From an uncultured Alphaproteobacteria bacterium (GTDB taxonomy: Bacteria > Pseudomonadota > Alphaproteobacteria > Rhizobiales > Beijerinckiaceae): a stretch of DNA of 64,000 nt. The stretch spans positions 7,609 through 71,608 of the forward strand of contig CALKHP010000025.1 of assembly GCA_937988775.1 (NCBI GenBank), read 5' to 3'. Of the stretch, positions 17,098 to 26,168 are shown in pieces. The notes under the pieces were generated by a model that did no database searches, had not been told where the DNA came from, and was given only the letters and a program-made list of their open reading frames with translations. Position 1 is the stretch's first letter, and each line of letters begins with the position of its first letter. The position numbers and the translations under genes are program-made.

Positions 17098-17856
17098 TCA
17101 GATCGGTGCGCGGTCGGCGTGCAATTGCGCAACCATGTGGCGGATCGCTTCAACCGCCGCCGCGAGCAGCGCGGCATCCTTGCTGCGCGCCACGATCTGG
17201 TTGCTGAAGCCCGCGCCCGTGAAGGACGGGTACGAGCCGACCGAAACGCCCGGATGCGCCGCCGCGAGTTCGGCGAGCCCGCCGGCGTAAATGCCCTCCG
17301 GCAGGCCGGCGGCATCGACCGTCTCGGACAGCATGCGCACGCCGGTCGCCAGCGTCGGCGCGATCTCGTCGAGCATGGCCTGCATGACGGAGGGCACGCC
17401 GGCCATGACGATGACATTGCCGATGCGAAAGCCCGGAGCCTTGGAAATCGGGTTGGCGATCAGGGCGGCGCCGGCCGGGATGCGCGCCATGCGCAGCCGC
17501 GCGGCGTTCAGCTCGCCCGGCTTGTAGCGCTCGCTCATCATGGCGACGGCGCGCGGATCGACATCGATCGCCGCACCAAACGCCTTGGCGACGCTGTCGG
17601 CGGTGATGTCGTCATGCGTCGGCCCGATGCCGCCGGTGGTGAAGACATAAGTGTAGCGAGCCCGGAGCGCGTCGAGCCCGGCGACGATCTCGGCCTCGAC
17701 ATCGGGCACCACGCGCACCTCGCGCAGGTCGATGGCGATATTGGTCAGATACTCGGCGATATAGCCGATATTCTTGTCCTTGGTCCGTCCGGACAGGATT
17801 TCATCGCCAATCACCAGGATGGCGGCGGTAACGGAGGCTTGCTGCACGGTATCCAT
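17098..17856 (-). CDS. MoaB/Mog-type molybdopterin-binding protein (CinA N-terminal domain, stand-alone)
   Basis: A 252-residue protein starting MDTVQQASVTAAILVIGDEI. It carries the CinA/MoaB molybdopterin-binding fold: GDEILSGRTKDKN near residue 20, and the signature VFTTGGIGPTHDDITADSVA near residues 71-90. It lacks the C-terminal nicotinamide-nucleotide amidase domain of full CinA. It may act as a nucleotide pyrophosphatase or MPT-binding protein; the exact reaction is unknown. It lies 64 nt downstream of the FkbM gene on the same strand. The start at 17856 agrees with family N-termini. Confidence 0.9.
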   Translation of the reverse strand: MDTVQQASVTAAILVIGDEILSGRTKDKNIGYIAEYLTNIAIDLREVRVVPDVEAEIVAGLDALRARYTYVFTTGGIGPTHDDITADSVAKAFGAAIDVDPRAVAMMSERYKPGELNAARLRMARIPAGAALIANPISKAPGFRIGNVIVMAGVPSVMQAMLDEIAPTLATGVRMLSETVDAAGLPEGIYAGGLAELAAAHPGVSVGSYPSFTGAGFSNQIVARSKDAALLAAAVEAIRHMVAQLHADRAPI

Positions 17857-17920
17857 GCCCACCGTTATAGACCCGCCGCGCCGGCGGGCAAGCGGCTTAC
17901 AAGCACCAGGACGCGGGGGC

Positions 17921-18760
17921 TCAGCCGCGCCTGAACACGATGTTGTTGCGCGTCGTCGCGTCCACCCGGTAGCCCTTCTCGGACAGCAGGCCGGGCAGGT
18001 CGACATGCCAGCGCGGCGCGCCATGCTCGATGATCATCAGCCGGGGCCACAGGCTTTCCGGCGCCTGGCGCAGGAACGGCTCCAGCACGAGATCCTCGGC
18101 GCCCTCGACATCGACCTTGATCGCATCGACCTTGGTGAAGCGCTCGTCCTGCAACAGGCCGAGCAGCGTGCGCGAGGGCACGCGGATCGAATTGCCGCCA
18201 TTCTCGCCGCGCACGATCTTGACGCTCGAGCCGCCCTGGTTGTCGCTGTCGACGAACAGCGTCAACTCGCCATCGACATCCGAGACAGCGCAGGCGACGG
18301 CCTTGATCGTCGCGAATTCATTGAGCCGGATGTTGCCGACGAGCTTCTCGAACACCTTGGGCTGCGGTTCGATAGCGAGGATGCGCGCGCCAGGCCCGGC
18401 CGTTGCCGCGACGAACAGCGAATAGCCGCCAATATTCGCGCCGACATCGACGAAGGTGAAGCCCTCGGTGATGGCGCCGGCAATGACGTTGAGCTCGTCC
18501 GTGTCAAAGAACTGCGGCGTGAACAGGATGCGCTTTTCGCACACGTTATTGTACGGATAGAGCCGCATCCGGGCGCCAAGCGAATCGATATCCACCGGCG
18601 CGCCGTGCAGCTTGCTGATGGCCACCCGCCGCAAAAAGAAGCTGACGCGCCGCCCGATCCAGTTTTCCGGCTGGCTGCGCGTGACCTTGAGAATTTTTGC
18701 CACGGCACCCCGTGGCCGATAATGCCCATAGGGCGCATCGACGATCGTATCGGCTTGCAT
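17921..18760 (-). CDS. FkbM-family SAM-dependent methyltransferase
   Basis: A 279-residue protein. The SAM motif I is FVDVGANIGGYSLFVA with the aspartate near residue 105, followed by ILAIEPQPKVFEKL (motif II acidic strand) and the FkbM-type IKVDVEGAEDLVLEPFL near residue 210. Such enzymes O-methylate sugars, polyketides or glycans. There is no glycan or secondary-metabolite cluster nearby, so the substrate is open. It diverges from map across 168 bp. Confidence 0.88.
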   Translation of the reverse strand: MQADTIVDAPYGHYRPRGAVAKILKVTRSQPENWIGRRVSFFLRRVAISKLHGAPVDIDSLGARMRLYPYNNVCEKRILFTPQFFDTDELNVIAGAITEGFTFVDVGANIGGYSLFVAATAGPGARILAIEPQPKVFEKLVGNIRLNEFATIKAVACAVSDVDGELTLFVDSDNQGGSSVKIVRGENGGNSIRVPSRTLLGLLQDERFTKVDAIKVDVEGAEDLVLEPFLRQAPESLWPRLMIIEHGAPRWHVDLPGLLSEKGYRVDATTRNNIVFRRG

Positions 18761-18928
18761 GCGTTTTTGTCCTTAGGCGCGCTACATAGCCTTGCGCCGG
18801 AAAAGATGCCACCCCGCGCGCGACGAATGTGCCGCAAGGCAAGTTGCGCAAGGCGAGGCGTGCCAGACCTTGCGCTGGCTTCGGCAAAGCCTAGATTAGA
18901 CGTTTGCCCCTGAACGATTTGGACGACG

Positions 18929-19762
18929 ATGACCCTCGGTGATGTTTCGCAACTGCCACGCCGCCAGCCCGGCCAGATTCGCATCCATGGCGAGGCGGAT
19001 TTCGCAGGCATGCGCAAAGCCGGGCGACTGACGGCGCAAGCGCTGGACATGCTGGCGCCCCATGTCCGCCCCGGCGTCACCACGGAATTCCTCGACGACC
19101 TGGTGTTCCAGTTCGCCATGGATCACGGCGCCTATCCGGCCTCGCTCTACTATCGCGGCTTCCCGAAGGCGATCTGCACCTCGCTCAACCATGTCGTGTG
19201 CCACGGCATCCCCGAGCCGAAGCCGATGCGCGAGGGCGACATCGTCAACATCGACGTCACGCTGATCGTCGATGGCTGGCACGGCGATTCCAGCCGCATG
19301 TATCTCGTCGGCGAGGTGCCGCGCCGGGCCGCGCGCCTGGTCGAGGTCACCTATGAAAGCCTGATGCGCGGCCTCGCCGTCATCAAGCCCGGCGCCACCA
19401 CCGGCGATATCGGCCACGCCATCCAGAGCTATGCGGAGGGCGAACGCTGCTCGGTGGTGCGGGATTTCTGCGGCCATGGGCTTGGGCGCCTGTTCCATGA
19501 CGAGCCCAACATCCTGCATTACGGCCGCCCCGGCGAGGGGCCGACACTGGCATCCGGCATGTTCTTCACCGTCGAGCCGATGATCAATCTCGGCCGGCCC
19601 AACGTGAAGGTGCTGTCGGATGGCTGGACCGCCGTGACGCGCGACCGTTCGCTCTCGGCCCAGTTCGAGCACACGATCGGCGTGACCGCGACCGGTTGCG
19701 AGATTTTCACGCTCTCGCCCGCCGGCCACACCCAGCCGCCCTATGACGGCAGCCGCCCCTGA
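18929..19762 (+). CDS. map: Methionine aminopeptidase, type I
   Basis: A 277-residue enzyme that removes N-terminal methionine from nascent proteins. All five metal ligands are visible: D109 (NIDVTL), D120 (HGDSSR), H183 (GHGLGRLFH), E216 (FTVEPM) and E247 (FEHTIG). It starts at ATG 18929 (MTLGDVSQLPRR). The stop overlaps the radC start by one base (TGATG), so the two are translationally coupled; the map-radC pair is conserved in Hyphomicrobiales. Confidence 0.97.
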   Translation: MTLGDVSQLPRRQPGQIRIHGEADFAGMRKAGRLTAQALDMLAPHVRPGVTTEFLDDLVFQFAMDHGAYPASLYYRGFPKAICTSLNHVVCHGIPEPKPMREGDIVNIDVTLIVDGWHGDSSRMYLVGEVPRRAARLVEVTYESLMRGLAVIKPGATTGDIGHAIQSYAEGERCSVVRDFCGHGLGRLFHDEPNILHYGRPGEGPTLASGMFFTVEPMINLGRPNVKVLSDGWTAVTRDRSLSAQFEHTIGVTATGCEIFTLSPAGHTQPPYDGSRP

Positions 19763-20457
19763 TGCCAGCCGAGGCGGAAGGCAGCGATCCGCATTATCTC
19801 GGCCATCGTGAACGGCTGCGCAGCCGGTTTCGCGAAGGCGGGGCCGATGCCCTGCCCGATTACGAGTTGCTTGAGCTGCTGCTGTTTCGTGCCATGCCGC
19901 GGCGCGACGTCAAGCCTTACGCCAAGGCCCTGCTGCAACGCTTCGGCTCCTTCGCGCAGGTGATCGCCGCGCCGCAATCGCGCCTGCTCGAACTGCCGGG
20001 CATCGGTGAGGCCGTGGTCACCGAGCTGAAGATCGTCGAGGCCGCCGCCAAGCGTTTTGCCAAGGGCGCGCTCACCGACAAGGCGGTGCTCTCGTCGTGG
20101 AGCGCGGTGCTCGACTATTGCCGCACGGCGATGGCCTTCGCCGAGCGCGAGGAATTCCGTCTGCTGTTTCTCGACAAGCGCAACATGCTGATCGCCGACG
20201 AGGTGCAGCAGCACGGCACCGTCGACCATACGCCGGTCTATGTGCGCGAGGTCGTCAAGCGGGCGCTCGAACTCTCGGCCACGGCGATCATCATGGTGCA
20301 CAACCACCCTTCCGGCGACCCGACGCCATCCTCCGCCGACATCGCCATGACGCTGGAGATCGTCAAGGCGGCCAAGCCTCTCGGCGTCCTGGTCCATGAC
20401 CATATCATCGTCGGCAGGCACGGCCATGTCAGCTTTAAGGCGCTAAAACTCATTTGA
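19762..20457 (+). CDS. radC: RadC family protein (JAB/MPN domain)
   Basis: A 231-residue protein with N-terminal helix-hairpin-helix-like LLELPGIGEAVVTELK and a C-terminal JAMM-type metalloprotease fold: HNHPSGD with H180 and H182 and the downstream D193 of SSAD. Despite the historical name, a direct DNA repair role is doubtful; the MPN fold suggests a metal-dependent hydrolase. It overlaps map by one base. Confidence 0.93.
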   Translation: MPAEAEGSDPHYLGHRERLRSRFREGGADALPDYELLELLLFRAMPRRDVKPYAKALLQRFGSFAQVIAAPQSRLLELPGIGEAVVTELKIVEAAAKRFAKGALTDKAVLSSWSAVLDYCRTAMAFAEREEFRLLFLDKRNMLIADEVQQHGTVDHTPVYVREVVKRALELSATAIIMVHNHPSGDPTPSSADIAMTLEIVKAAKPLGVLVHDHIIVGRHGHVSFKALKLI

Positions 20458-20583
20458 ACGTCCGATCGCAAGACATTTTCAATGTTCGACCGGCAAGGAT
20501 GGTGCTTGCGTTCCGTCTGGCCTCCCGTTGCGCGCAGGGGGAATGAGCGAGCGCGATCGTGACTCGCGTGCAGTGCGGATTTG

Positions 20584-22704
20584 ATGGCGGCAACAATCAA
20601 CCATGACAGGTCAGCTGATCTGGCCGCCAGATCGGTTATTCCCGCCGTCACCATCATTTTCACCGTGTTGATCATGATCGCGGTGGCGATCATCTGGTCG
20701 GCCCGTCGCACGGACAAGAACGGCCTGGCGCTGGAGCGTCGCATCGCGCTCTCGGTCGGGGACATCGCGCTCGACCATTTCGACGCCAGCTTCCGGCGCG
20801 CGCGCTGGAGCGGCAAGCCGTTGCGCGAGGCGCTGCCGACGCTGGTCAGGAATATCGACACCCAACACGCCTTCGATGTCGTCGGCCTGCTCGAGGCTGG
20901 CGAAACCGAACCGGAGATCATCGCGACTCGCGACACCGGCTACCCGCAAATCCACGCCATCGCGCGCCAGGCCATCGCCTCGGGGCTGCGCCGGCAGGCT
21001 GCTACCGCTGCCTCGGCGCGCCTGCCGGGCAGAGCCTATCTGCTAGCCGGGCGCCATGTCGTGCTGATGATCGCCACTCCCGCCGCCGGCGGCACCACCG
21101 CCTTCGCCTTCCGCGTGCTTGACGCCGGCATGCTGACGGCGCTCGGCGCGGCTGCCGGCTTGCGCCATCTCCACCTGACGGTCGATCCTGAAAATTACGA
21201 TTCCGACAATCTCGCAACGCTGCCGAACGGGCCTGAAGCCGTGGCTGCCGCGTTGAGCTGGGAGCCGCGCCGGTCCGGCCAGGCCATGTTGCATGACGTG
21301 CTGCCGGTGGTGATCTTCGGCGCCTGCCTGCTGCTGCTGTTCAGCATCCTGATCTTCATGCGCATCCGCAAGGTGATCGTCGAAATGCTGGTGGCCGAGC
21401 AGCATGCCAAGCACCTCGCCGGGCATGATTCACTGACCGGCCTCGCCAACCGCGCCTCATTCATGGAGCAGTTGCGGCGTGAACTGGTGCGCCTGCGCCG
21501 CGACAACGGCAGCCTGGCCGTGATGTTCATCGACCTCGACAAGTTCAAGGACGTCAACGATACGCTCGGCCATGGCGCCGGCGACCGGCTGCTCGTCAAC
21601 GTCGCCCAGCGCCTGAGCGCGCAGCTTCGCGGCGCCGACACGCTGGCGCGTCTCGGCGGCGACGAATTCGCCGTCGTGCAGACGCAGGTGCGCAACATCA
21701 GCGATACGGAGGCCCTCGCCCGCCGCCTGCTCGCCGCGTTGCAGGCGCCCTTCGACCTCGACGGCCGGGAGGCCTATGTCGGTGTGTCGATCGGCATTGT
21801 GATGTCGCCGGCCAATGGCGGCATCGCCGAGGAACTGATCCGGCACGCCGATGTCGCGCTGTATCGCTCGAAAAGCGAAGGCCGCAACCGCTTCAGCTTC
21901 TTCGAGACCCGCATGGATGCCTCCGCCCGCATGCGCAACCTGGTCGAGAACGACCTGCGCCGCGCCATCGAGAATGACGAACTGACCCTGCATTACCAGC
22001 CGCAGGTTGCCGCCGACGCCTCCCGCATCGTGGCCATGGAGGCGCTGGTGCGCTGGGACCATCCCGCGCATGGCCAGATCGCGCCGGGCGAGTTCATTTC
22101 GCTCGCCGAGGAGCGCGGGCTGATCGTGCCGCTTGGCGAATGGGTGCTGCGCCGCGCGCTCAGCGACGCCCGCGCTTGGCCGGGCATGACGATCTCGATC
22201 AACGTCTCCGCCGTGCAGTTCAAGCAGCGCGATTTCGTGGCGACGGTGGCGCGCATCATCGAGGAGACCGGCTTCGACCCGTCGCTGCTCGAAATCGAGC
22301 TGACGGAAAGCGTCGTGGTCCAGGATGCCGATGGCGCCGAGGATGCCATCGTCGAGTTGCGCGCCATGGGCGTCCGGCTGGCGCTCGACGATTTCGGCAC
22401 CGGCTATTCCTCGCTGATCTACCTGCGCCGTTTCGCCTTCGACAAGATCAAGATCGACAAGTCGTTCCTCGAATCGATGGAAGCCACCGGCGAATCCGCC
22501 ATTCTGGTGCATTCGGTGGTGCATCTCGGCCGCGCGCTCGGCCTGACCGTGATCGCGGAAGGCGTCGAGACCGAGGAGCAGCGCCGCTTCCTGCAAGCCG
22601 TCGGCTGCCATCAGTTGCAGGGCTTCCTGTTCTCGAAGCCGGTGCCGGCGGCGGATGTCGCCCGCCTGCTGGAAATCGGCCACCTGCGGCCCAAGGCTGC
22701 GTAG
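20584..22704 (+). CDS. Membrane-bound GGDEF-EAL cyclic-di-GMP protein
   Basis: A 706-residue protein: first transmembrane helix at about residues 18-39 (IPAVTIIFTVLIMIAVAIIW), a periplasmic sensor of ~190 residues, a second helix (VVIFGACLLLLFSILIFMRI, about 240-260), then the GGDEF domain and the EAL domain. The cyclase active site GGDEF is intact at 358-362 with an I-site RGAD at 349-352. The EAL domain has MEALVRW (E486), LTESVVV, DDFGTGYSSL, KIDKSF and AEGVETEEQ, so phosphodiesterase activity is also plausible. Both activities are predicted; which dominates is unknown. TTG at 20581 is an alternative start. Confidence 0.93.
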   Translation: MAATINHDRSADLAARSVIPAVTIIFTVLIMIAVAIIWSARRTDKNGLALERRIALSVGDIALDHFDASFRRARWSGKPLREALPTLVRNIDTQHAFDVVGLLEAGETEPEIIATRDTGYPQIHAIARQAIASGLRRQAATAASARLPGRAYLLAGRHVVLMIATPAAGGTTAFAFRVLDAGMLTALGAAAGLRHLHLTVDPENYDSDNLATLPNGPEAVAAALSWEPRRSGQAMLHDVLPVVIFGACLLLLFSILIFMRIRKVIVEMLVAEQHAKHLAGHDSLTGLANRASFMEQLRRELVRLRRDNGSLAVMFIDLDKFKDVNDTLGHGAGDRLLVNVAQRLSAQLRGADTLARLGGDEFAVVQTQVRNISDTEALARRLLAALQAPFDLDGREAYVGVSIGIVMSPANGGIAEELIRHADVALYRSKSEGRNRFSFFETRMDASARMRNLVENDLRRAIENDELTLHYQPQVAADASRIVAMEALVRWDHPAHGQIAPGEFISLAEERGLIVPLGEWVLRRALSDARAWPGMTISINVSAVQFKQRDFVATVARIIEETGFDPSLLEIELTESVVVQDADGAEDAIVELRAMGVRLALDDFGTGYSSLIYLRRFAFDKIKIDKSFLESMEATGESAILVHSVVHLGRALGLTVIAEGVETEEQRRFLQAVGCHQLQGFLFSKPVPAADVARLLEIGHLRPKAA

Positions 22705-22751
22705 GATTGACAGCATAGGGTTGGGCTGAGAGTCATCTTCCCCTCTCCCTC

Positions 22752-22825
22752 CTCCTCATGCTGAGCTTGTCGAAGCATGCTCCAGAGAGCACGCGAGCAT
22801 CCTTCGACAGGCTCGAGGCATGAGG
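22752..22825. repeat. Family C palindromic repeat, copy 1
   Basis: An imperfect long inverted repeat: arms related to CCTCATGCTGAGCTTGTCG and its complement, with a 15-nt centre. It lies between the convergent ends of the GGDEF-EAL gene and exoD. Confidence 0.85.
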
Positions 22826-22863
22826 TCGCGTTTTGCGAGAGACGGAATTCCAGGCCCACCGCC

Positions 22864-23517
22864 TCAGAACATCGCGGCAATCCCACGCACCAGCGCGACC
22901 ACGAAGCCGACATTGAGCGCGATGCCGATCAGTCCGATCAGCACGCCGCACAGCACGACCAGCCCGTCGCGTTCGACGAGGCCGAGCCCGACCAGGCAGA
23001 TCGCCACGCCCATCGGGATCTGTCCGACGAACGGGGCCGCCAGCAGCAGGCCGCTCGACAGGATCAGCAGCATCACGCCGACGGCCCTTGAAGCGAGCGC
23101 ACCGTCGAAGAAGGCCAGGCGCGGCCGCGAAATCCGCTCGAGCCAGCGCACGACCGGTAGCGAACGCGCCACTGCGCGGCTGATATCGGCGCGGGCGATC
23201 GACTGGCGGGCAATACGCTGCGGTATCCACGGCGCTTGCAGGCCGAACACCATCTGCAGCGAGACGAACAGCAGCAGGAAGCCGCAGATCAGCGGGATCG
23301 GCGGCGGCATCGGCAGGCAATTCGGCAACCCGAGCACCACGACGAGCAGGGCGAAAGCCCGCGTCCTGAGCGCCAGCAGGATTTCGCGCACGGAGAGGCG
23401 CTCTTGCGGAGCATCTCCCAGCGCGGCCAGAATATCCGAAGTACGGAGTGGTTTATCCAACAAATGGCACGCGGCTAAGCTGGAGGTGATCCCGGGAGCG
23501 ATCGCGAGGCCACTCAA
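22864..23517 (-). CDS. ExoD family membrane protein
   Basis: A protein of up to 217 residues with the ExoD hallmark LSVREILLALRTRAFALLVVVLGLPNCLPMPPPIPL (seen here in two stretches from about residue 42) followed by four further hydrophobic segments. ExoD in Sinorhizobium affects exopolysaccharide production and alkaline survival; the molecular role is unknown. The start is uncertain: 23517 is a TTG and other TTG codons follow within 20 codons. It lies 53 nt downstream of usg on the same strand. Confidence 0.87.
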   Translation of the reverse strand: MSGLAIAPGITSSLAACHLLDKPLRTSDILAALGDAPQERLSVREILLALRTRAFALLVVVLGLPNCLPMPPPIPLICGFLLLFVSLQMVFGLQAPWIPQRIARQSIARADISRAVARSLPVVRWLERISRPRLAFFDGALASRAVGVMLLILSSGLLLAAPFVGQIPMGVAICLVGLGLVERDGLVVLCGVLIGLIGIALNVGFVVALVRGIAAMF

Positions 23518-23570
23518 TAAAGCAGGATCGGCAAAAGTGGAAGCCGCTATTTCGCCGCAACCGGCCAGCT

Positions 23571-23840
23571 TTAATGCAGCGTCAACATCACTTTGGCGAG
23601 CGCGATCTCGGCCGGCTTGATCAGCCCGGAATGCGCCACGCGGATGGAATGCACCGGCCCATCAAGCTCCCGGCGCCAGAAATCCAGAAAGCGGTGCAGC
23701 ACCGGGAAGCGCGGCGCTAGATCGTAATCCTGCCAGACATAGCTTTGCAGGATGCTGCCATGGTCGGGCATGCGATAAAGGATTTCGGCCGTGGTCAGCC
23801 CGTAGCCCTCGAGCTGCCGAAGAAAATCGTTCGACACCAT
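23571..23840 (-). CDS. usg: Usg family protein
   Basis: An 89-residue protein starting MVSNDFLRQLEGYGLTTAEI, with the family core YRMPDHGSILQSYVWQDYDLAP and FPVLHRFLDFWRRELDGPVHS. Usg is a small conserved alphaproteobacterial protein of unknown function, first noted beside tryptophan genes in Caulobacter; no trp gene is near it here. Start supported by AAGGAG. Upstream, 23841-24013 holds no gene that I can support. Confidence 0.9.
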   Translation of the reverse strand: MVSNDFLRQLEGYGLTTAEILYRMPDHGSILQSYVWQDYDLAPRFPVLHRFLDFWRRELDGPVHSIRVAHSGLIKPAEIALAKVMLTLH

Positions 23841-24013
23841 CGCTTGAACTCCTTGTGAGAGTTCGGCCCAGCTTGCCGGGCCGGAACCTCGAAATTGGGC
23901 GCTCGATTGGTTAAGATTGTCTCTATCCTCGCTTGCCGGGTCACTGTGGGACAACGCACCAGGCGACAATTTGCTCCCTGCCCTGCCTCCAGTGTTCCAC
24001 GGTAGATTTCAGT

Positions 24014-24240
24014 GTCATTCCCGACGCGCGTCAGCGTGATCGGGAATCCAGGAGTGGTTGGCGCCTTCGGCTCTGGATTCCCGCCTTCGCGGGAATGACA
24101 TTCGCAAACGTCTTGCCCTGGACTTGATCCGGAGCCCAGAAAAACAAGGCATTGGCGGGAATGGCTAGGCCCCGGATCAAGTCCGGGGCAAGACCGTCGA
24201 GCAACCACCACCGTCTTGTGCCGGGCTTGATCCGGCACCC
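24014..24240. repeat. Family A copy 2 followed by a tandem of family B palindromes
   Basis: Family A element at 24014-24100 (GTCATTCCCG ... GGGAATGAC), then B-type palindromes at about 24116-24137 (imperfect), 24169-24189 (CCCCGGATCAAGTCCGGGG) and 24218-24240 (TGCCGGGCTTGATCCGGCA). The whole 23841-24253 gap holds only these repeats and the usg upstream region. Confidence 0.85.
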
Positions 24241-24253
24241 AGGCCCCCGCAAC

Positions 24254-24862
24254 TCAATCCGCCCCACGCAGGGCGGCCAGCGCCTCGGGCGTGTCGATAT
24301 CGCGCAACACCGCCGCATCCGCGACCGGCAACGTCAGAACGCCCTCGCCGTCGAGCAGGCGGCGCGCGCCGGCATCGCCGTCGAGCCGCATCGCCGCCTC
24401 GAACAGATGGCGGCCGAGCAGCACCGGATTGCCGCGCTGGCCCTGATGCATCGGCACGACGGCGTTGGCGGCAGGGTTGGCCGCGAACGCCGCGATCAGC
24501 GCATCGATCACCGGCGCGCCAACCTCCGGCATGTCGCCGAGCAGAACCACCGCGCCGGCCGCTGTCTCCGGCAAGGCGAGCAGCCCCGCCTTCAGCGAGG
24601 TCGACAGCCCTTGCGCGAAATGCGGATTGGCGACCAGCGTCACGGCGCGGCCGGCAAGCGACGCCGCGACCTTGTCCGGCTCGTGGCCCGTGACGACGAG
24701 CACCGGCGCCGCGCGCGAAGCCAGCGCGGCATCGACGACATGTTGCAGCATCGGCCGGCCGCGCAGCGGCGCGGCGAGCTTGTTGCTGCCCATGCGCGTC
24801 GAGCGCCCGGCCGCCAGCACGAGCGCCGCCACGCAGGGCGGCGCTGGCCGACCCGATGTCAT
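24254..24862 (-). CDS. MocA-like molybdenum cofactor nucleotidyltransferase
   Basis: A 202-residue NTP-transferase. The nucleotide-binding signature is ALVLAAGRSTRMGSNKLAAPL at residues ~13-33, with the metal-binding GAVVLLGDMPEVGAP (aspartate in GDMP). It resembles MocA, which converts Mo-MPT to the cytosine dinucleotide form used by xanthine dehydrogenase and CO dehydrogenase families. It overlaps the XdhC-like gene by 4 nt, supporting a role in cofactor maturation. GTP versus CTP preference cannot be settled by eye. Confidence 0.88.
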   Translation of the reverse strand: MTSGRPAPPCVAALVLAAGRSTRMGSNKLAAPLRGRPMLQHVVDAALASRAAPVLVVTGHEPDKVAASLAGRAVTLVANPHFAQGLSTSLKAGLLALPETAAGAVVLLGDMPEVGAPVIDALIAAFAANPAANAVVPMHQGQRGNPVLLGRHLFEAAMRLDGDAGARRLLDGEGVLTLPVADAAVLRDIDTPEALAALRGAD

Positions 24863-25584
24863 GCAGCCGCCTTCGCCGCCTTGGCCGCAACCCGCTCGGC
24901 CCGCAAGGTGGCGATGATCTGGCTCAGGATCGAGACCGCGATCTCGGCCGGGCTGATCGCGCCGATATTCAGGCCGATCGGCGCGTGAATGCGGCCGATC
25001 TGCTCCTCGGTGTAGCCGGCGGCGCGCATGCGCTCGGCCCGCTTCTTGTGCGTCCTGCTGCTGCCGAGCGCACCGATATAGAAGCAGTTGCGCTCCAGCG
25101 CATGGCTGATGCCGGGATCGTCGATCTTGGGATCATGGGTCAGCACGATGAAGGCGGTATAGGCATCGATGCCAAGGGTCGGCAGCGCGATATCCGGCCA
25201 TTCCGCGAGAACCCGCACATCCGGGAAGCGCTCGGGCGAGGCGAAGGCGGTGCGCGGGTCGACGACGATCATCTCGAAACCGACCTGCGCCGCCATCGGC
25301 GCCAGCGCTTGCGAGATATGCACCGCGCCGATCACCACCAGCTTCACCGGCGGCACCTGCACCGCGAGGAACAGCTGCTTGCCGTCGATCTCGACCATGG
25401 CGCTGCGGCCGGACCGCAGGCCCTCGCCGATCGCCTCGCTGAGCGCGGTGCCGGCGAGCGGCGCCTTGGCAAGCTCATCCGGTTGCACCAGCCGGCTCGA
25501 TCCGTCGGCCAGTTCCGTGACGACAACGCAAGGCTGGCGCGCGGCACGCGCCGCATTCAGCCCTGCGAGAAGCTGCACATCCAT
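24859..25584 (-). CDS. XdhC/CoxF-type protein, Rossmann (XdhC_C) part
   Basis: A 241-residue protein starting MDVQLLAGLNAARAARQPCV. The C-terminal half has the Rossmann-like XdhC_C motif KLVVIGAVHISQALAPMA, then VVDPRTAFASPERFPDV and VLTHDPKIDDPGI, and GALGSSRTHKKRAERM. XdhC proteins bind the molybdenum cofactor and promote its sulfuration before insertion into xanthine-dehydrogenase-family enzymes. The partner N-terminal domain is encoded by the separate gene 31 nt upstream. The usual GGGHIA is GAVHIS here. Confidence 0.88.
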   Translation of the reverse strand: MDVQLLAGLNAARAARQPCVVVTELADGSSRLVQPDELAKAPLAGTALSEAIGEGLRSGRSAMVEIDGKQLFLAVQVPPVKLVVIGAVHISQALAPMAAQVGFEMIVVDPRTAFASPERFPDVRVLAEWPDIALPTLGIDAYTAFIVLTHDPKIDDPGISHALERNCFYIGALGSSRTHKKRAERMRAAGYTEEQIGRIHAPIGLNIGAISPAEIAVSILSQIIATLRAERVAAKAAKAAA

Positions 25585-25615
25585 AATCCTCGTCCCTTCT
25601 CCTTGGCCCTTTTTC

Positions 25616-25969
25616 CTATTTATGCGCCGTGGTCGGCGCGGCTTCGATCATCTGCACATAGACGCTGATGCGCCCGCCGCACGAGAGCCCGACCTTCCAG
25701 GCCGCCTCGTCGGCGACGCCGAATTCCAGCAGGCGCGGCTTGCCGTTCTCGATCACGTCGAGCGCTTCGGTGACAACGGCGCTCTCGACGCAGCCGCCGG
25801 ATACCGAGCCGAGGAAATTGCCATCCTCGTCAATCACCAGGTGGGAGCCGACCGGGCGTGGCGCCGAACCCCAGGTCTCGACCACCGTAGCGATGGCGAC
25901 GCCCTTGCCCGCCTTCTTCCAGCGCTCCGCCTCGTTGAGGATATCGTTGTCGGTCGCAAGCGTAGACAT
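25616..25969 (-). CDS. XdhC/CoxI-type protein, N-terminal domain only
   Basis: A 117-residue protein starting MSTLATDNDILNEAERWKKA after GAGGAGA. It has the XdhC_CoxI motif VAIATVVETWGSAPRPVGSH and the conserved GSVSGGCVESAVVTEAL, where the cysteine of SGGCVE is a cofactor-binding candidate, and a second LSCGGRISVYVQ. In many bacteria this domain and the Rossmann domain form one protein; here they are two adjacent genes. Confidence 0.88.
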   Translation of the reverse strand: MSTLATDNDILNEAERWKKAGKGVAIATVVETWGSAPRPVGSHLVIDEDGNFLGSVSGGCVESAVVTEALDVIENGKPRLLEFGVADEAAWKVGLSCGGRISVYVQMIEAAPTTAHK

Positions 25970-26168
25970 ATGCTGTTCTCCTCGAACCATACGGGAGCAC
26001 TGCCGGACTGGCCTCGCGGCGGCATGAGGCCGCCCAAACTTCCCCCTTGCCCCGCTTAAGACCGGGAAGCTCCCGTCCCCGCCCCGTCGAGGTGCGCCAG
26101 TCTAGCGCAATGCGCAGCGCGATTCGACACATGCGACATAATTTATCACAGGGAGCGAATCACCGATC

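Noticed and set aside
17098..17856. Full-length CinA with amidase domain
   Set aside because: Only the MoaB-like domain is present and the gene ends near residue 252; no amidase domain follows.
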